From the NCBI GenBank assembly GCA_032718865.1, contig JALUTQ010000039.1, forward strand, positions 1,550,001 to 1,614,000: a DNA stretch of 64,000 bases, given 5' to 3'. Under the pieces are notes generated by a model, which did not search any database, had not been told where the DNA came from, and was given only the letters and a program-made list of their open reading frames with translations. Shown here piece by piece: positions 1 to 10,743 of this stretch (positions within the stretch are counted from its first letter, which is position 1; every line of letters starts with the position of its first letter). The translations under genes were made by a program, and so were the position numbers. Source of the DNA: Tilletia caries. Taxonomy: Eukaryota; Basidiomycota; Exobasidiomycetes; Tilletiales; Tilletiaceae.

Positions 1-58
1 GTGGGCGAAGTATGGGCTGACATCGGTTTACGTTTTTGGTTTTTTTGGGGGGGAACAG

Positions 59-1362
59 CGCGCCGAGCTCGTTGACATTCGCGCCCAACACGCCAAAGAG
101 CACCACTCCCTCCTCGGCGTCCAAGACCGGTTCGAGACCCAACAACACGCGCTAAAAGAGGCGCGGGAAGAGTCCGAGCGTCTGCAGGCGCGGCTCGACG
201 AGCTGGAGCTCACGCTCAAGGACGGGGAGGTGCAGAACATGGCGAGCGAGCAGGAGACCCGGACCCAGCTTACGGAGCGGAACACGTTGTTGCTTACGAT
301 CTTCCAGTATTTGGGGAAGATACTTGGTCCCGAGAAGAGTGCGAATGGGACGCCGGTGAGTTTCCTCTCTCTCATACACATGCAGAGAGCTCTTTGCGCA
401 AAACTGAACCGCTTTTTTTTTTTCCCTCTGATTCTTGATGGGATTTTCCGCAGAGGAGAAAGAGCGAAGCTGACCCGAGGCCGTTCACGAACTTTGCGAT
501 CTTCCATGATGCCCTGATTTCGCGGCTGCGGAAAATATCGGAGATCCAGTCCACGTTTGAGACGAGGGCGAAGGAGATTGAGCTCAAGCTGTCGGAGCAG
601 ATCAGGTGCGTTGACCCAGCCAGTCCTACACCCCTGCGGGGGAAGGGTACTCATTACTGAAACTCTCTTTGAATTTGGCTTGCTTTTTTTGCAACAGCAC
701 GTTGAAGCGTCAACAGGAGACCCGCTTCCGGCAGATCGACCGGTTCGAAGTGGCGGTGAAGAACGCGACGGACAAGCAGGTCCAATGGCGTTCCCGTCTG
801 ATGACGAAGCAAGGCGAGCTCGACGCGGCCAAAGCGACGAATGCGGAGCTCCTCCAACAAATATCCTCCCTCAAAACGCGCTCGGTCCTCTCCTCCCCCT
901 CCGCGAACTCGAAGTTGAGCTCCCTAACAGGCCGGGCGAACCTGGCGGAGCGCAAAGCGAGCCAGGCTGCGACGGTTGCGAGCCAGGCGGAGGATAAGCT
1001 GAATGAGTATCGGGTGCGGGCGAATGAGCGGGAGCTTGCGTGGAAGGCGCAGATTAAGGAGTTGGAGACGAGGTGTAAGGCTGCGGAGGAGAAGGCGAGG
1101 AGGGAGAAGATGGGCGGGAGGGAGATTGTTAGTGCGTTGGAGGGGCAGGTGAAGTGAGTTTTTTCTTACCCCCCCCCCCCTCTCTCTCGTCCTGTCGTTT
1201 CGAGTGGGGAGGGTACTGACATCTAAATTTTCTTTCTTTGATCTCTTTAGTCGACTGAAGCAGGATAACGAGATGGCGAAACGGCGGTCGACGCAGTTGG
1301 AGACGATGTTGAAGGATGCGGAGGGCGTGGAGAAGCGGCGGCAGGACCGGACGTTGGCGTGA
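59..1362 (+). CDS. Mto1/ApsB-like coiled-coil microtubule-organiser protein, C-terminal part
   Basis: The gene enters from outside the window; the first visible exon follows an acceptor ending aacag at 58. Visible exons are about 59-355, 454-605, 698-1153 and 1251-1362, each with GT-AG junctions that keep one frame. The product is almost entirely heptad-like coiled coil rich in E, K, Q and R. A less charged segment (LLLTIFQYLGKILG, then PFTNFAIFHDALISRL) resembles the C-terminal region of the fungal Mto1/ApsB family, which recruits gamma-tubulin complexes to spindle pole bodies and septa. That assignment rests on my memory of the family pattern; a generic coiled-coil protein is the alternative. 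The frame ends at TGA 1360-1362, followed by a second in-frame TGA, so I see no further exon. Confidence 0.6.
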
Positions 1363-1970
1363 ATACGTCAGCTCACCCGTTGATTCTACGTATGTACCTT
1401 CCCCCATGGTTCCTCACTTTCCGCCCTCTGGTCCTTTTTCCCCACCCATGCCCCCTTCCTTCCCTCGGGTTTCTTCGCCTCCGGCTGTGGGAGAGTCATG
1501 ACCTTCGGTGCGGTCAGGCGGAGATACTGTTTATATATACCAGTCAGTTCTTCTTTTTGCAGCAGTTGCATGACAACCTTCATACCCTCTCCTCTCTAGG
1601 CAAAGATGGCAGTCGTGCTGATCAGACGAGCTCGCATTGAGGATGGTGTGGAAAGCAGCAGCTATGCAGCAAAGTGAAGCATCTCACTCCTTTTCCCTCT
1701 CGCCCCAAAACTGTAGAAAGTGTGAAAAACTCGATGACCTCGCCATGCTGGTGTCTCGGGGAGCTGGTTCTATTCGCGGTCCTTAGTGCATATGTATCAG
1801 TAATGTGAGATGGGGTGGGGGGCTGGGAAAGGGTAACGAGGAAGGCGAAAGTGCGGAAGTGGAAGGAGGCAGGGGAGGAAGGCACAAGCAAGGTCCACAG
1901 CTGTGCATGCCTTCCACATCATCCCGTGCCGTATAGAAAAGCAGCCATCGTAGACCGGAAGTTTCCAGCT
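1363..1970. other. Convergent intergenic region
   Basis: About 600 bp lies between two converging genes. It contains pyrimidine-rich tracts and short frames only. Nothing here supports a further gene. A possible splice acceptor at about 1560 leads into no open frame that continues the upstream gene. Confidence 0.5.
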
Positions 1971-4036
1971 TCAGTCCTTGTGCCGGTCGGCGCCTACTCT
2001 GCTGAGTGGGATGATCGGCTTGTTCCCGTTCGGACTCTCGTCGCCCGGCAGGCCCGTCGCTGCCATGGCATTCGCCGTCCGCTTCTGAGCTTGTGATTGC
2101 TGGTTCTTTGCGTAGGCGTATACCAACCTGATCATTCAGGCCAGCCAAAAGGAAGGGGTCCCAATCGAAGGTCAGAAAGGGAACCTTCTCCGCGATCATC
2201 AAGGGAAAGGCACAAGCCCACAGAAAGAAAGAGAAACTCACCCTGCCAAGAAGCCTACTGCAATCGCGCTCGTGTTGCCGGTAGTCACCGCATCCCCAAA
2301 GAAGACCATCCCGCTGAGTGCCAGCGGTAGCTTGTTCAGCGCGCCCACCATGCTGTACGTCGTACTGCTCGTCGTCCGGATGCACCACGCCGTCGTGTAG
2401 GAGATAAAGACCGCACAGGCACCCGAGAACGCAATCGCCGTTAGCAACCGTGTCTTTTCGTCCGGTGGGCTGAGAAGGACACAACCGGTGTGTGAGTATA
2501 CAGTCCGTTTGTGCTCGAAAGCTCAAGGTATGAAGTACTCACAAGTTCTTGTCCAAGTTGGCTCTGCTCCAGTCCTCGAAGAGCTGACGTGATATTGGCG
2601 ACACGAACGAATGTTGAGCCCCACTGTTCGCTTCCCATGAGTCAAAAAGCAGAAGAGACTGAGTGTGCTCACCAACGAGGTCACAACAAGAATGGGAATG
2701 CTCAAGAAGTTGTTGTAGAACATCGAGTCCCAGTCCTTGAATCCTGTGATCTTGATCCTCTTCCGCATATATAAGACCTTTGAAGTGGGGTGGAGGATGA
2801 AGAGAGAAGAAAACCATTGAGCAAGGACAACACGCGCGACCATGGAGAGAGGAGGCTGGAGAGACTCACAAAGGCTGCACTGGCAACGCAATTCAGCGCC
2901 ATCCAGACATATCCACTGTTCAACACACCCGCGCCCTGCAGCCCGTCCAACACGTCCGACCCATGATCCAACTCGCCCAACTTAGCATTAATATCAGCCT
3001 TCTGCCCCGCCAGAGGATCAGCAATCCCAATCCGCTGCTTCGTATCCGGGTCGTACGTCGCGCCCAGCAGGGCCGAGTCGACGTCGTGCGGAACCGAGAG
3101 ATTGGAGATCTCCAAAACGCGGGCGATGTCTGAGGACGCGGCGATGATGGAGGAGAGGACCATCAGGACGAAGGACATGAAGGTTAGTGCGGTGACGCGG
3201 CCGCCGAACCAGATCACTTCGCCGTATGCCTGCGATTGGAGGAGGAGTCAACGGTCAGGGCACGCTCATGCGGGTGGAATCAGTTGATGTATGCTCACAA
3301 TCAGGATGATCGTCAAGTTCTTGAAGATGGTGTATACCGGGATCTTGAGGAATTGCTGTTAGATGGTGAGAGAGTGCATGTCGCCAGACAAAGGAAGAGG
3401 CGTTCAGTCGAGAATCCGGCCACGTTGGAGAGCTCCCTTCCGCAAGGGACGCATGTGTCTGGGAAGCGGACAGAAGGGGGAAGACAGGGTGTGGCCCGAA
3501 CTCACCAAAGCCTTGCTCCCCGTGAAGATAACAGCAACGAGCAGCATGCTAACCGGCATCCACGCCTTCGCATCCTTCCCATTCAACGGCCGAATCTGAA
3601 TGAGCCCCATCCGACTCGCAACCGTCACAATGCTCACGCCAACGACGGACTGGCAGAGCAACACGAGCAGGTTCATGTTGAACTTTTTGCCGGAGAGGAC
3701 GTACTTGTTCACCACCGTCATCGCGATGCTCGCGGCGCAGTAGCTCAGGATGGGAGGGAGGGAGCGGAGGTCCATTCCGCCGCCGCCGCTGTTGCTGCCC
3801 CCACCACCGCCGCCGCCGCTGCCTAGTTGCGGTTCGAGGGGGTCCCGGCCCAGCCGCGGGTCGACGCGCAGTACGCCGGCAGCCCCATTGCTACCGCTGC
3901 CGCCCGCGCTGTCCCCGAGGAACGGCGCCCGGCTGTCGTCCGAGGGCGATTCGGGTCGATGAAGTGGTTGAAGTGGTAATGTCGGAGACGCGGCGAAACC
4001 GTTCCCGTTGGCAAAGACTCCGCCGGAGCTGGTCAT
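1971..4036 (-). CDS. VRG4: GDP-mannose transporter of the Golgi
   Basis: Seven exons: 3506-4036, 3299-3355, 2870-3229, 2673-2777, 2543-2583, 2242-2469 and 1971-2127, giving 492 residues. The protein is a nucleotide-sugar/triose-phosphate-type multi-pass transporter that imports GDP-mannose into the Golgi lumen for mannan and glycolipid synthesis. Diagnostic features are [10 protein letters not shown] in exon 4, FEDWSRANL across exon 5, [18 protein letters not shown] near residue 400 (the GALNK GDP-mannose-binding motif) and a final VYAYAK segment. The first 100 or so residues form a Gly/Ser/Pro-rich cytosolic extension longer than in yeast, including a run of glycines near residue 75. ATG 4036 is chosen because the open frame upstream is low-quality and unlike the family. 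The 41-nt exon 5 is easily missed: reading the longer open frame there breaks the EDWS motif. Confidence 0.93.
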
Positions 4037-4432
4037 GCCTTGCTGCGTATGTGTATGCGTGTGTGTTGCTTCTTGATGGTCTTGATGGGGAGAAAATCTC
4101 TCCGACGTCGCTCCGTTTGAGATTCTTGACAATAGTAAAGCGCTCTTGTCTGGCGGACTGCTCTCCGTATCGTAAGGCCAGCTATGGACAGGTCTGTACG
4201 GAGCTCGTCGTATTCCAGTCTGCGTTGATGATTGTGGTCGTGGTCTTCGAGATTGTGCAGCACGGTCAATGTGGTCATGGTCATCTTCCACTCTTCTTCC
4301 CGCACGCGCTGCGCTGCCTCTCACCTCTTGGCTCTTGCATGTCACGGAGATCTCGCCCGGAGAGGCGTGAACGAGCATCACAAAAGACAACAGAGAAGAA
4401 CGATGAGATTCGTGCAAAAAAGGGAAATGATA
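4037..4432. promoter_or_regulatory. VRG4 5' region
   Basis: A 396-bp spacer separates the VRG4 start from the stop of the next gene on the same strand. It must hold the VRG4 promoter and 5' UTR. I see no clear TATA box and no coding potential. Confidence 0.4.
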
Positions 4433-5940
4433 TCAAGTTGCAAAGCATGGCTGGCGGTGTACATGACGGCCGATTATGATCTCAGCATCGCAGTCGTCCT
4501 CAAACTGAGCTCGCGTCCGCTTCTTGCCCCGCTCCAGAGCCACGCTGAACGGGTCGTCCACCGGTCGGCCCAAGGTCAGACGAAGACCGATCACCTTCCC
4601 CTTCGAGGGGTCGATGTTGTTGACGCTCCGACGCGGCCGGCCGTCCTTGTGAAGGTACTTTTCAGCCGAGGGTCGAACTCGACTGTTGACGTTGAACCCT
4701 TTCACAATCTGGCCTCGGCAGAGGGGACATATACCCGCGAGATTGTGTGTGCCGCGGTGTGTTTGAGCATTCGAGAGAGACATACCCGCATGTGCGCGCA
4801 TGAGTTGCATAGAACGAAACCCGGACGAACTGCTGCCACCACTGCTGGATGATGCTGCGCTCGAGGGAGGAGGACTGGCGAAGCTGTCGGGATAGGTGTT
4901 GTTGCTGGCCGACGAGCCTTGACTCGAAGGCGGAACGGCGTCAGCAGGAGACTCGGATTGGTGATCTTGGAGCGAAGGCTGGAACATGGTCATTGCAAAT
5001 GGCCGCAGGCGTTCAAAAGCGTTCTGTGCCGCGGCCCGTGCCCCATTAATGAAGCTTGGCTGTTCGCCAGCATGTGACGACGTAGGGTTGGAAGAGGATG
5101 ATGCCGGACCAGCAGACGTCTGGGTGGAATTGCGAACGGCAGCCGAGGTAGACGCTGCGGATTGGGCACCTGCATTCGCAGCGACAGTGGCACGGTACGA
5201 AGGCCGTGACCATGGGCGACTGAACTGGCCTAAATGCGCTTCCGTCAGGGCCGGAGGCATGTGAAATGGAAGCCCAGCGTGAAGTTCTGCTCGCGTCGCA
5301 AAGAAGATTCTCCGCTCGGTATCCTCCTGGTGCTTCTTCTTGGTCTGAGTCGAAAGTGCGTCGAACAAGCAGCTGCCGCAGAAGACGTGGCCGCAAGCTG
5401 TATGCGCAGTATGCAGCAAGGATGGAAGAAAGGAGAAGCAGCATGCTCAGCACAAGGTAACAATGACGAAGAGACCATACCAGGGAGATACTCACGTGTT
5501 GTGACAGCGTTGGTCGGCGGGCAGAGGCAGATGGGGCAGTTGTAGGTCGAGAGCAGCGGCAGAGTGATCGGAGTGGCGTCTGGGTCAGCGCGGTACGGCG
5601 CGGGGTGATGGGCTACCGGTGACGAAGCGGACAGCGGGGAGGACGAGGAGAGCGGCGGGTCGAGCGCTCTTGACTTCGCCTTGGCCCGTTCGGAGAGCGT
5701 GTTGGTTCTTCTGCTCCTGCTGGTGAACCGAGGCAGTGGAACCTGGCCGCGCTGGCCTCTGCCGGGGAGTAGCAGACCCTTGTCGGCAGCGTTGAGGCCA
5801 CTGGAGCGGTGAGATACGCCGACGACCTGGGGCAGGTCCGCGTCGGAATCGGAGTCCTCGATGACGATGGTCTCGATGTGTTGCCGCTGTTGCTGCTGCG
5901 GGGCCTGCTGCTGGTGACTGTGCTGAGTAACTGTCGACAT
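4433..5940 (-). CDS. RING-finger protein with SIM, putative SUMO-targeted ubiquitin ligase
   Basis: Two exons (5496-5940 and 4433-5397) encode 469 residues. Near the N terminus, TIVIEDSDSDAD (about residues 24-35) fits a SUMO-interaction motif: a hydrophobic core followed by acidic and serine residues. A C3HC4 RING starts with CPICL at 135 and continues with PCGHVFCGSC at 149-158. Its last Cys pair, CPLCRG, lies only at about 372, after some 213 Ser-rich low-complexity residues. The splice joins CPIC to CGH correctly, so the RING is encoded across the intron. A SIM with a RING is the RNF4/Slx8/Rfp layout, so I infer an E3 that ubiquitinates SUMOylated nuclear proteins. A basic and acidic C-terminal tail follows. 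The function is inferred; other RING E3 roles remain possible. Confidence 0.75.
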
Positions 5941-6724
5941 GGCTCTTGATCCTTTTGCGAGACGGGCACGATGCGAGCCGAGCCAAGTGGAGAGAGAGCG
6001 AGACGCGCGCGCGAGGAGGACAGGGAGCGAGATGCGTGCTGTTCCCAGGATCGTCGGTGCTGTTGTTGGGGTGGCGAGCAGGCGAGCTGATGCGCTGATG
6101 TCGAGCGAGCCGGGCCTTCATTTCGAAGGGTGTTGACCTTCTCGGCCTCCACTCGGAGCGGAGTCTCAGTGCTTCTCGAGTGTCCAGTCACGTGACTTCG
6201 ACGCGCTCAGCCAAAAACGACACGTCGGTGCGGAGCCCCCCCCCCCGCGCGAAACGTCAACACCCGCCGTTGGGAAGGGAAGGCCGTCAGGAAGGAGCAA
6301 GTAGCGAGGAATGAGTCAGTCGATGTCTCTCTCTCAAACTCGATAACGAACTAGTCCAAAGCGAAGCTCGACACGGGCGGTGCTCCTTACGAGTACTTAG
6401 GAGGTTTCCAACGGCCCCAAAAAGGACACACACCCCTTCTGAGATCTCTCAGCCTCGGGCGGGAGGATAAGGCCAGCCGTTGAGCTGTGTGCTTCGATGC
6501 ATGTCAGCCATGTATCGCGAATACAGGCTACAGGTGGAGAACGCTCACGAGATTGCACGTCTTCCTTAGTGGCTCGCTTCTTGGCTGCTCACCCGTCTTG
6601 ACCCCTCAGCCGTGCTTCCTGGTTGGCATCTTAAAGGGCGGGATCCTGTTCCTCGCTGACTTCTTGATCCCCCTCTTGCACTCACCACATCTCCGTTCTC
6701 TTATCCGATATCAGGAAACTCAGG
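5941..6724. promoter_or_regulatory. Divergent promoter between RING gene and PL14 lyase
   Basis: This 784-bp region separates two divergently read genes. It holds a run of about eleven C at 6237-6247 and a palindromic TCACGTGA site. The final 60 bp before the lyase ATG are pyrimidine-rich, as is common in fungal 5' UTRs. No coding frame is convincing. Confidence 0.45.
6188..6195. promoter_or_regulatory. TCACGTGA E-box-like palindrome
   Basis: The perfect 8-bp palindrome contains the CACGTG core bound by fungal bHLH factors of the Pho4/Cbf1/SREBP type. It lies about 250 bp upstream of the RING-gene ATG and about 530 bp from the lyase ATG. Binding is inferred from the motif only. Confidence 0.35.
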
Positions 6725-9120
6725 ATGGTCAAGTGTCTGCTCGTCGTCCTCACACTGGGCGTCTGGACCCATCTCGTCTCGGCCAATCGATACAGCCAGG
6801 CCCAGCTGATCTCCTCGCAGCCACGACAGGTGTCTCGATCGGGACAATCCAGCTTGCAGCGGACAGCCCTTCAGATCAGAGAGCTCCTCCACAAGATTGA
6901 GTTTGTCGATTTGCGCCCAAGGGACGAAGCGGGCAAGCGATCCGAGGATGTCCATTTAACGCCGCGTACAGTCGAGGAGGACGTCGCCTGGGCAGGAGTG
7001 GAACGCTTCGACTCACTAGAATCCCGTTCGGACGACTCTAGAAACGGGCCCATTGCCAACACCACCTTCTTGATTGCCACGACGCCCGGTATTGCTGCCG
7101 AATATGGTTGCGATCCTCAGCCTTGGACTTGGACCTTCCAGTCTTCTCCAGCGTTGGCCTCGAACGTTTCTACGACCTCGTCTGCTGTCGATCCATCTAT
7201 GACAGCAAATGCATCGATAGCCGAGGCAGCTACAGCTATATATCCCAACGCCGAAGTCGGGCTTCACATTCTCGCCGCCCAATCCACCCAAACTGCATCT
7301 CCAACTCCTACCCCAGACGCACAAGCAGACTCAATCGCGTCTGAAAGCGACAATGGTCCCCGACAGACCGGTACTAGCGAACCTCCCTTGCTACTCGAGT
7401 CAAGTGAGCCTGCATCAGCAGCCCCCGCTCAAAACATCAGTCCGCTCCGGCGCAAACTCTCAAACACCCGTCCACGCGCAGTCGAGGCTCTAGAAGCCGC
7501 CCTATCCATCCCCCTCGACAGCCGCAGCCGCCCGAACTCGCCCGAACGCAGGGATAAGAAAGCCAGCTACGCCGTCGACAAGGACGAAGCCACCCTGGAC
7601 TGGCTGAGCTCAAATCTCAACCTGTACCAGGGCAAAGTCAGCGTCGGGGACAACAACTTACGTCTAGCCCCGGATCCGCTCGCCCTCGTCGGATCTAACT
7701 CATCAAGCACCATCCTGTCCGTGTTCTACCCGCAAGGCTCGTATGCACCTTCCAAGTCGGACCCGATTGGCGGGGCGAGCTTCTATGCGCAGCCGTTTTT
7801 GGGGACGAACAATGCGGTTCAACAGCAGCAGGGCATGAATTCGACTGATCAGATACACTACCGCTCTACACTCGTGCTGCAGTACTCTGTCGCATTCCCG
7901 CTCGACTTTGACTTTGTCAAGGGCGGCAAGCTCCCAGGTGAGCTCCGCGTGTGTCCAGAGCGACCATTCATTAACCTCGCGTTTACAGATAGAATCTAAC
8001 CCCTTTGCGCTCCCCTCCCCTCTCTTGCACACCCAGGCCTGTACTCGAGCGTAGGACTGCCCTCCAACGGCAGCAACGACATCCCCGCCGGCGAGCTCGA
8101 CGCCAACACAGACACCTGCAGCGGCGGCGCGCGGGACGGCGTCGGCCTCAACTGTTGGAGTGCCCGTATCATGTGGAGACAGGGCGGGATCGGCGAGGTG
8201 TACGCGTACTTCCCGACCGATAAGAGCGGGGAGTACGATCCGTGCCGGACGAGGTCGCAGACTATGATTTGTAATGAGGAGTATGGCACGAGTGTGGGGA
8301 GGGGTACCTTTGGTTTCGTCCCCGGCACGTACGTATCTGGGGGGTTGCTGTTAACCCTTGCTGTCTTTGATGGAATACAGTAACATTGACACCCACTCCC
8401 TCTGCGTACCCGGAACAGATATACCAATCTCACCCTGGTCGTCACGCTCAACTCCTCCCCAACCACAGCGAACGGCGAGCTCTCCCTCTGGGTGAACGGC
8501 CAGCAGGCCATCAACGAGCCAAACATGCTCTTCCGCACGGGCACAGTCGGAGTCCGGGCCACAGGGCATGGCGGCGGCTCGGGTGGAGAGGCGTTCCGCG
8601 TGATGGAGGCGAAGCTGAAGAAGGAGGAGGCTGATGATAACGCTTCTGTCCCGTCACGGAAACGGGACGCGTCGAACGAGACGGACGTGTCCCAGTCTGG
8701 GGCGCAGTGGGTTGACAAGGTACGTGACACATGAACGCTTCCCAAGCAAATGGAGGGACAGAGCATTGCTCAACCGGGTCCCTCGTCGTTTCCTTCCCCA
8801 GGTCTTCTTTTCCACGTTCTTTGGTGGCTCGACGCCCGACTATGCCGCCTCCAAGGACGAAGAGGCCTACTTCAAGGACTTCTCAGTGAGCATCTCAAAA
8901 AGAAATACGTTCGGCATTCGTCTCGCAACGGTTCCCTGACTTTCGCGATTGTTATCCTCTGCAGCTGTACTCCGGTACGAGGTATTCCTCTGCGCCAGGA
9001 ATCAGCGCAGCCGGGTCCTCTTCTTCCGCCGCTCGTCAAACAGCTCCGAAGAGCGTGCCTGCTCTCGTTGTCTCTCTCGTTCTTGGCGGGCTTGTTTGGT
9101 GCATCAGCCTGTCTGCATAG
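6725..9120 (+). CDS. Secreted, probably membrane-anchored polysaccharide lyase family 14-like protein
   Basis: Five exons: 6725-7937, 8037-8328, 8419-8719, 8802-8885 and 8965-9120, giving 681 residues. A signal peptide (MVKCLLVVLTLGVW, then VSA) opens a Ser/Thr/Pro-rich linker of about 280 residues with several N-glycosylation sequons. The lyase-like domain starts near residue 310 with TILSVFYPQGSY and GGASFYAQP. It continues with LQYSVAFPLDFDFVKGGKLPG, split just before LYSS, then CWSARIMWR, GEVYAYFP, YGTSVGRGTFGFVPGT, GELSLWVNG and FFSTFFGGSTP. These match the beta-jelly-roll pattern of PL14 alginate/glucuronan lyases. The C terminus is a Ser-rich spacer plus a hydrophobic segment ending CISLSA, suggesting a GPI or membrane anchor at the cell surface. 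Substrate cannot be read from sequence. The long N-terminal linker is unusual. Confidence 0.82.
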
Positions 9121-9133
9121 GGAGAAACAACCC

Positions 9134-9210
9134 AAATTTCGTGGAATTGATTTCGGGCTCGTATACCTTCTCAATATCACATATCCTTTACACATGCAGC
9201 TCGGCCTAAG
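9134..9210 (-). repeat. Diverged copy of the ADSL 3' end
   Basis: This stretch aligns in direct orientation with 20522-20590, the 3' end and downstream flank of ADSL. The shared core is aaatttcRYggaattgattt, then cgggctc. After a gap of about 9 nt, the ADSL stop and last codons are recognisable here in degraded form. It lies 14 bp after the PL14 stop. It looks like a scar marking the left edge of the inserted interval. Confidence 0.6.
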
Positions 9211-9349
9211 GTACATTTCGAGTCGAGTCGAGTCCTGTCGTGTCGTGTCGTAAAAGAGGTGGTGGTGGGGGGGATGGAGGGACGGAGGGACGGGGGAGCG
9301 AACAGTGGTATCGCGGACACAAACTTTGGTCCCGGTCTTGCATTCATTA

Positions 9350-9803
9350 TCAGTTCCGCTTCTCCTCGTCGTCGTCGGCGGCAATAGGGAGAGGGGCGTA
9401 GGCGCCACCTTGACCGCCGCGACGACTGCTGCTGCCGACCCAGGATAGGAAGCCGCGAGGCTGGGATGGGTATCGCTCTGCGATCAGCTTGCGCTCGTAC
9501 GTGAGCACGCCTGAGGAAAAGAAAAGCACAAGGGACAAAACGTCAAGGTGGGTCAGTCAGCTTGTGGCAGGGCCAATCAATGGCGGTGTAAACGGAGGTG
9601 AAGAGGAGGAGGAGGAGTTGAGGCTCACTCCAACAAAAGAAGAGCATACCGCCGACGTCGACGATGAGAGCGATCATGTTGAGAGGCTTGACCCATGCGA
9701 GCGACGTCTTGCACACAGTAGTCGCTGCCGCCACTGCATCGATCGACCCCAGCCCGGCCTTGACGCTCGTGTGAGTCTGAGTCTGGACACAGGTGTCCAA
9801 AAG
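9350..9803 (-). pseudogene. 3' remnant of an unidentified membrane-protein gene
   Basis: A last exon (9350 to about 9514) is joined by a clean intron (donor gtatgc, acceptor ctcag) to an upstream exon of about 140 nt. Together they read a hydrophobic segment (PLNMIALIVDVGGVLTYERK) followed by a hydrophilic Arg/Gly tail ending DDDEEKRN. The splice phase is correct, so this was a real gene. Its 5' portion is absent: upstream of about 9804 the sequence becomes the duplicated block. I do not recognise the family; a transporter's last membrane span and cytosolic tail is one possibility. No start codon or promoter remains in its own frame. Confidence 0.5.
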
Positions 9804-10743
9804 CGGCCGAATCTGTCGGTACCTCGTCGCCTCCATGAGCAGTTGCCGCGTCCGGCCGCGCATATTTGGCAGTCCGCTGCTCTGCTGTTGCAGAGTGCTT
9901 GACCGACTCGATGAGCTCCTCGGCGTCCTTTTTCTTACCCTTCTCCCTGCCTTCCTGACCTTCGCTGGCAGCACCATACTTCTTGATGACACCCGCCGCA
10001 TAGCACGCTCGCTCGAGCTCGTCAACGTCCGACCAGCCTTCGGCAGCGACGCGTTCGTGCATACGTGCGTGGAAGCGATCCAGAGCAGCTTCTGTATGCT
10101 CTGCCTTGATTCCGAGTTTCCCGACGCCAACGAATGCTTCATCCGACAGGAATGGGAAGCGTGTAGGCTCGTATGCGGCGAGAATCGCGGAAGCAGTCGC
10201 AGGGCCTATTCCTTTGAGGCAAGTGATCTTCTTGAGAATTTGCCTCGAGACGGGCTCCTTCGACGACTTTTCCGACTCCTTGTCTATGGCTGCAAAGAGG
10301 TCCTTCGTCGCCCCTCTGATGTCCCGCTCCTCGTGCGCAGCGACGTATGCCTCAAGGGAAGGTCGCCATTTTCCACGCTATCAAGTGAAGAAAACAAGTC
10401 AGAAAGATTGCATCACATGGACAGGAAAAGATGCCAAACACCACTCACTGCCAGCTTCCATTGCATGAGCTTGACCATTTCGCCTTTGGTCATGTACGCA
10501 CCGTCCTTCTCGGCCCTACGCGTCTTGAGTGCATCTCTGAGCTTGGAACGATACCAGCGGTCCTGATTGACCAGATCGTTGGAGGTGCGATGAGCCTCGG
10601 ACCGCACTTGCCTGCAAAGAGGCGAGAACATTACGAGATGTGAGCACGGCAAAGACAGCGAAGCACATGGGTCATGGGTACGTCTCTCACAGAGCCTCGT
10701 CGTATCGGCTCAGGAAGCCTCGCAGCTCGTCTTCTTTGAACAT
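9625..10743 (-). pseudogene. C-terminally truncated copy of the helix-hairpin-helix gene
   Basis: This mirrors the intact gene at 39396-40521. Start codon, both introns and the HhH segment (LKGIGPATASAI) are preserved. At the duplication breakpoint the frame leaves the native sequence after DEVPTDSA. It then reads about 60 foreign residues that overlap, in another frame, the 3' remnant of the neighbouring membrane-protein gene, before stopping at 9625. The lost part is the Lys/Ser-rich nuclear-type tail (about 65 residues). The copy could still be transcribed from a duplicated promoter and make a chimeric protein. I call it a pseudogene because the junction is plainly a rearrangement. Confidence 0.75.

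Noticed and set aside
2543..2672. An 81-nt VRG4 exon 5 starting at 2623
   Set aside because: It leaves a 1-nt phase error and destroys the EDWSRANL motif. The 41-nt exon 2543-2583 restores both.
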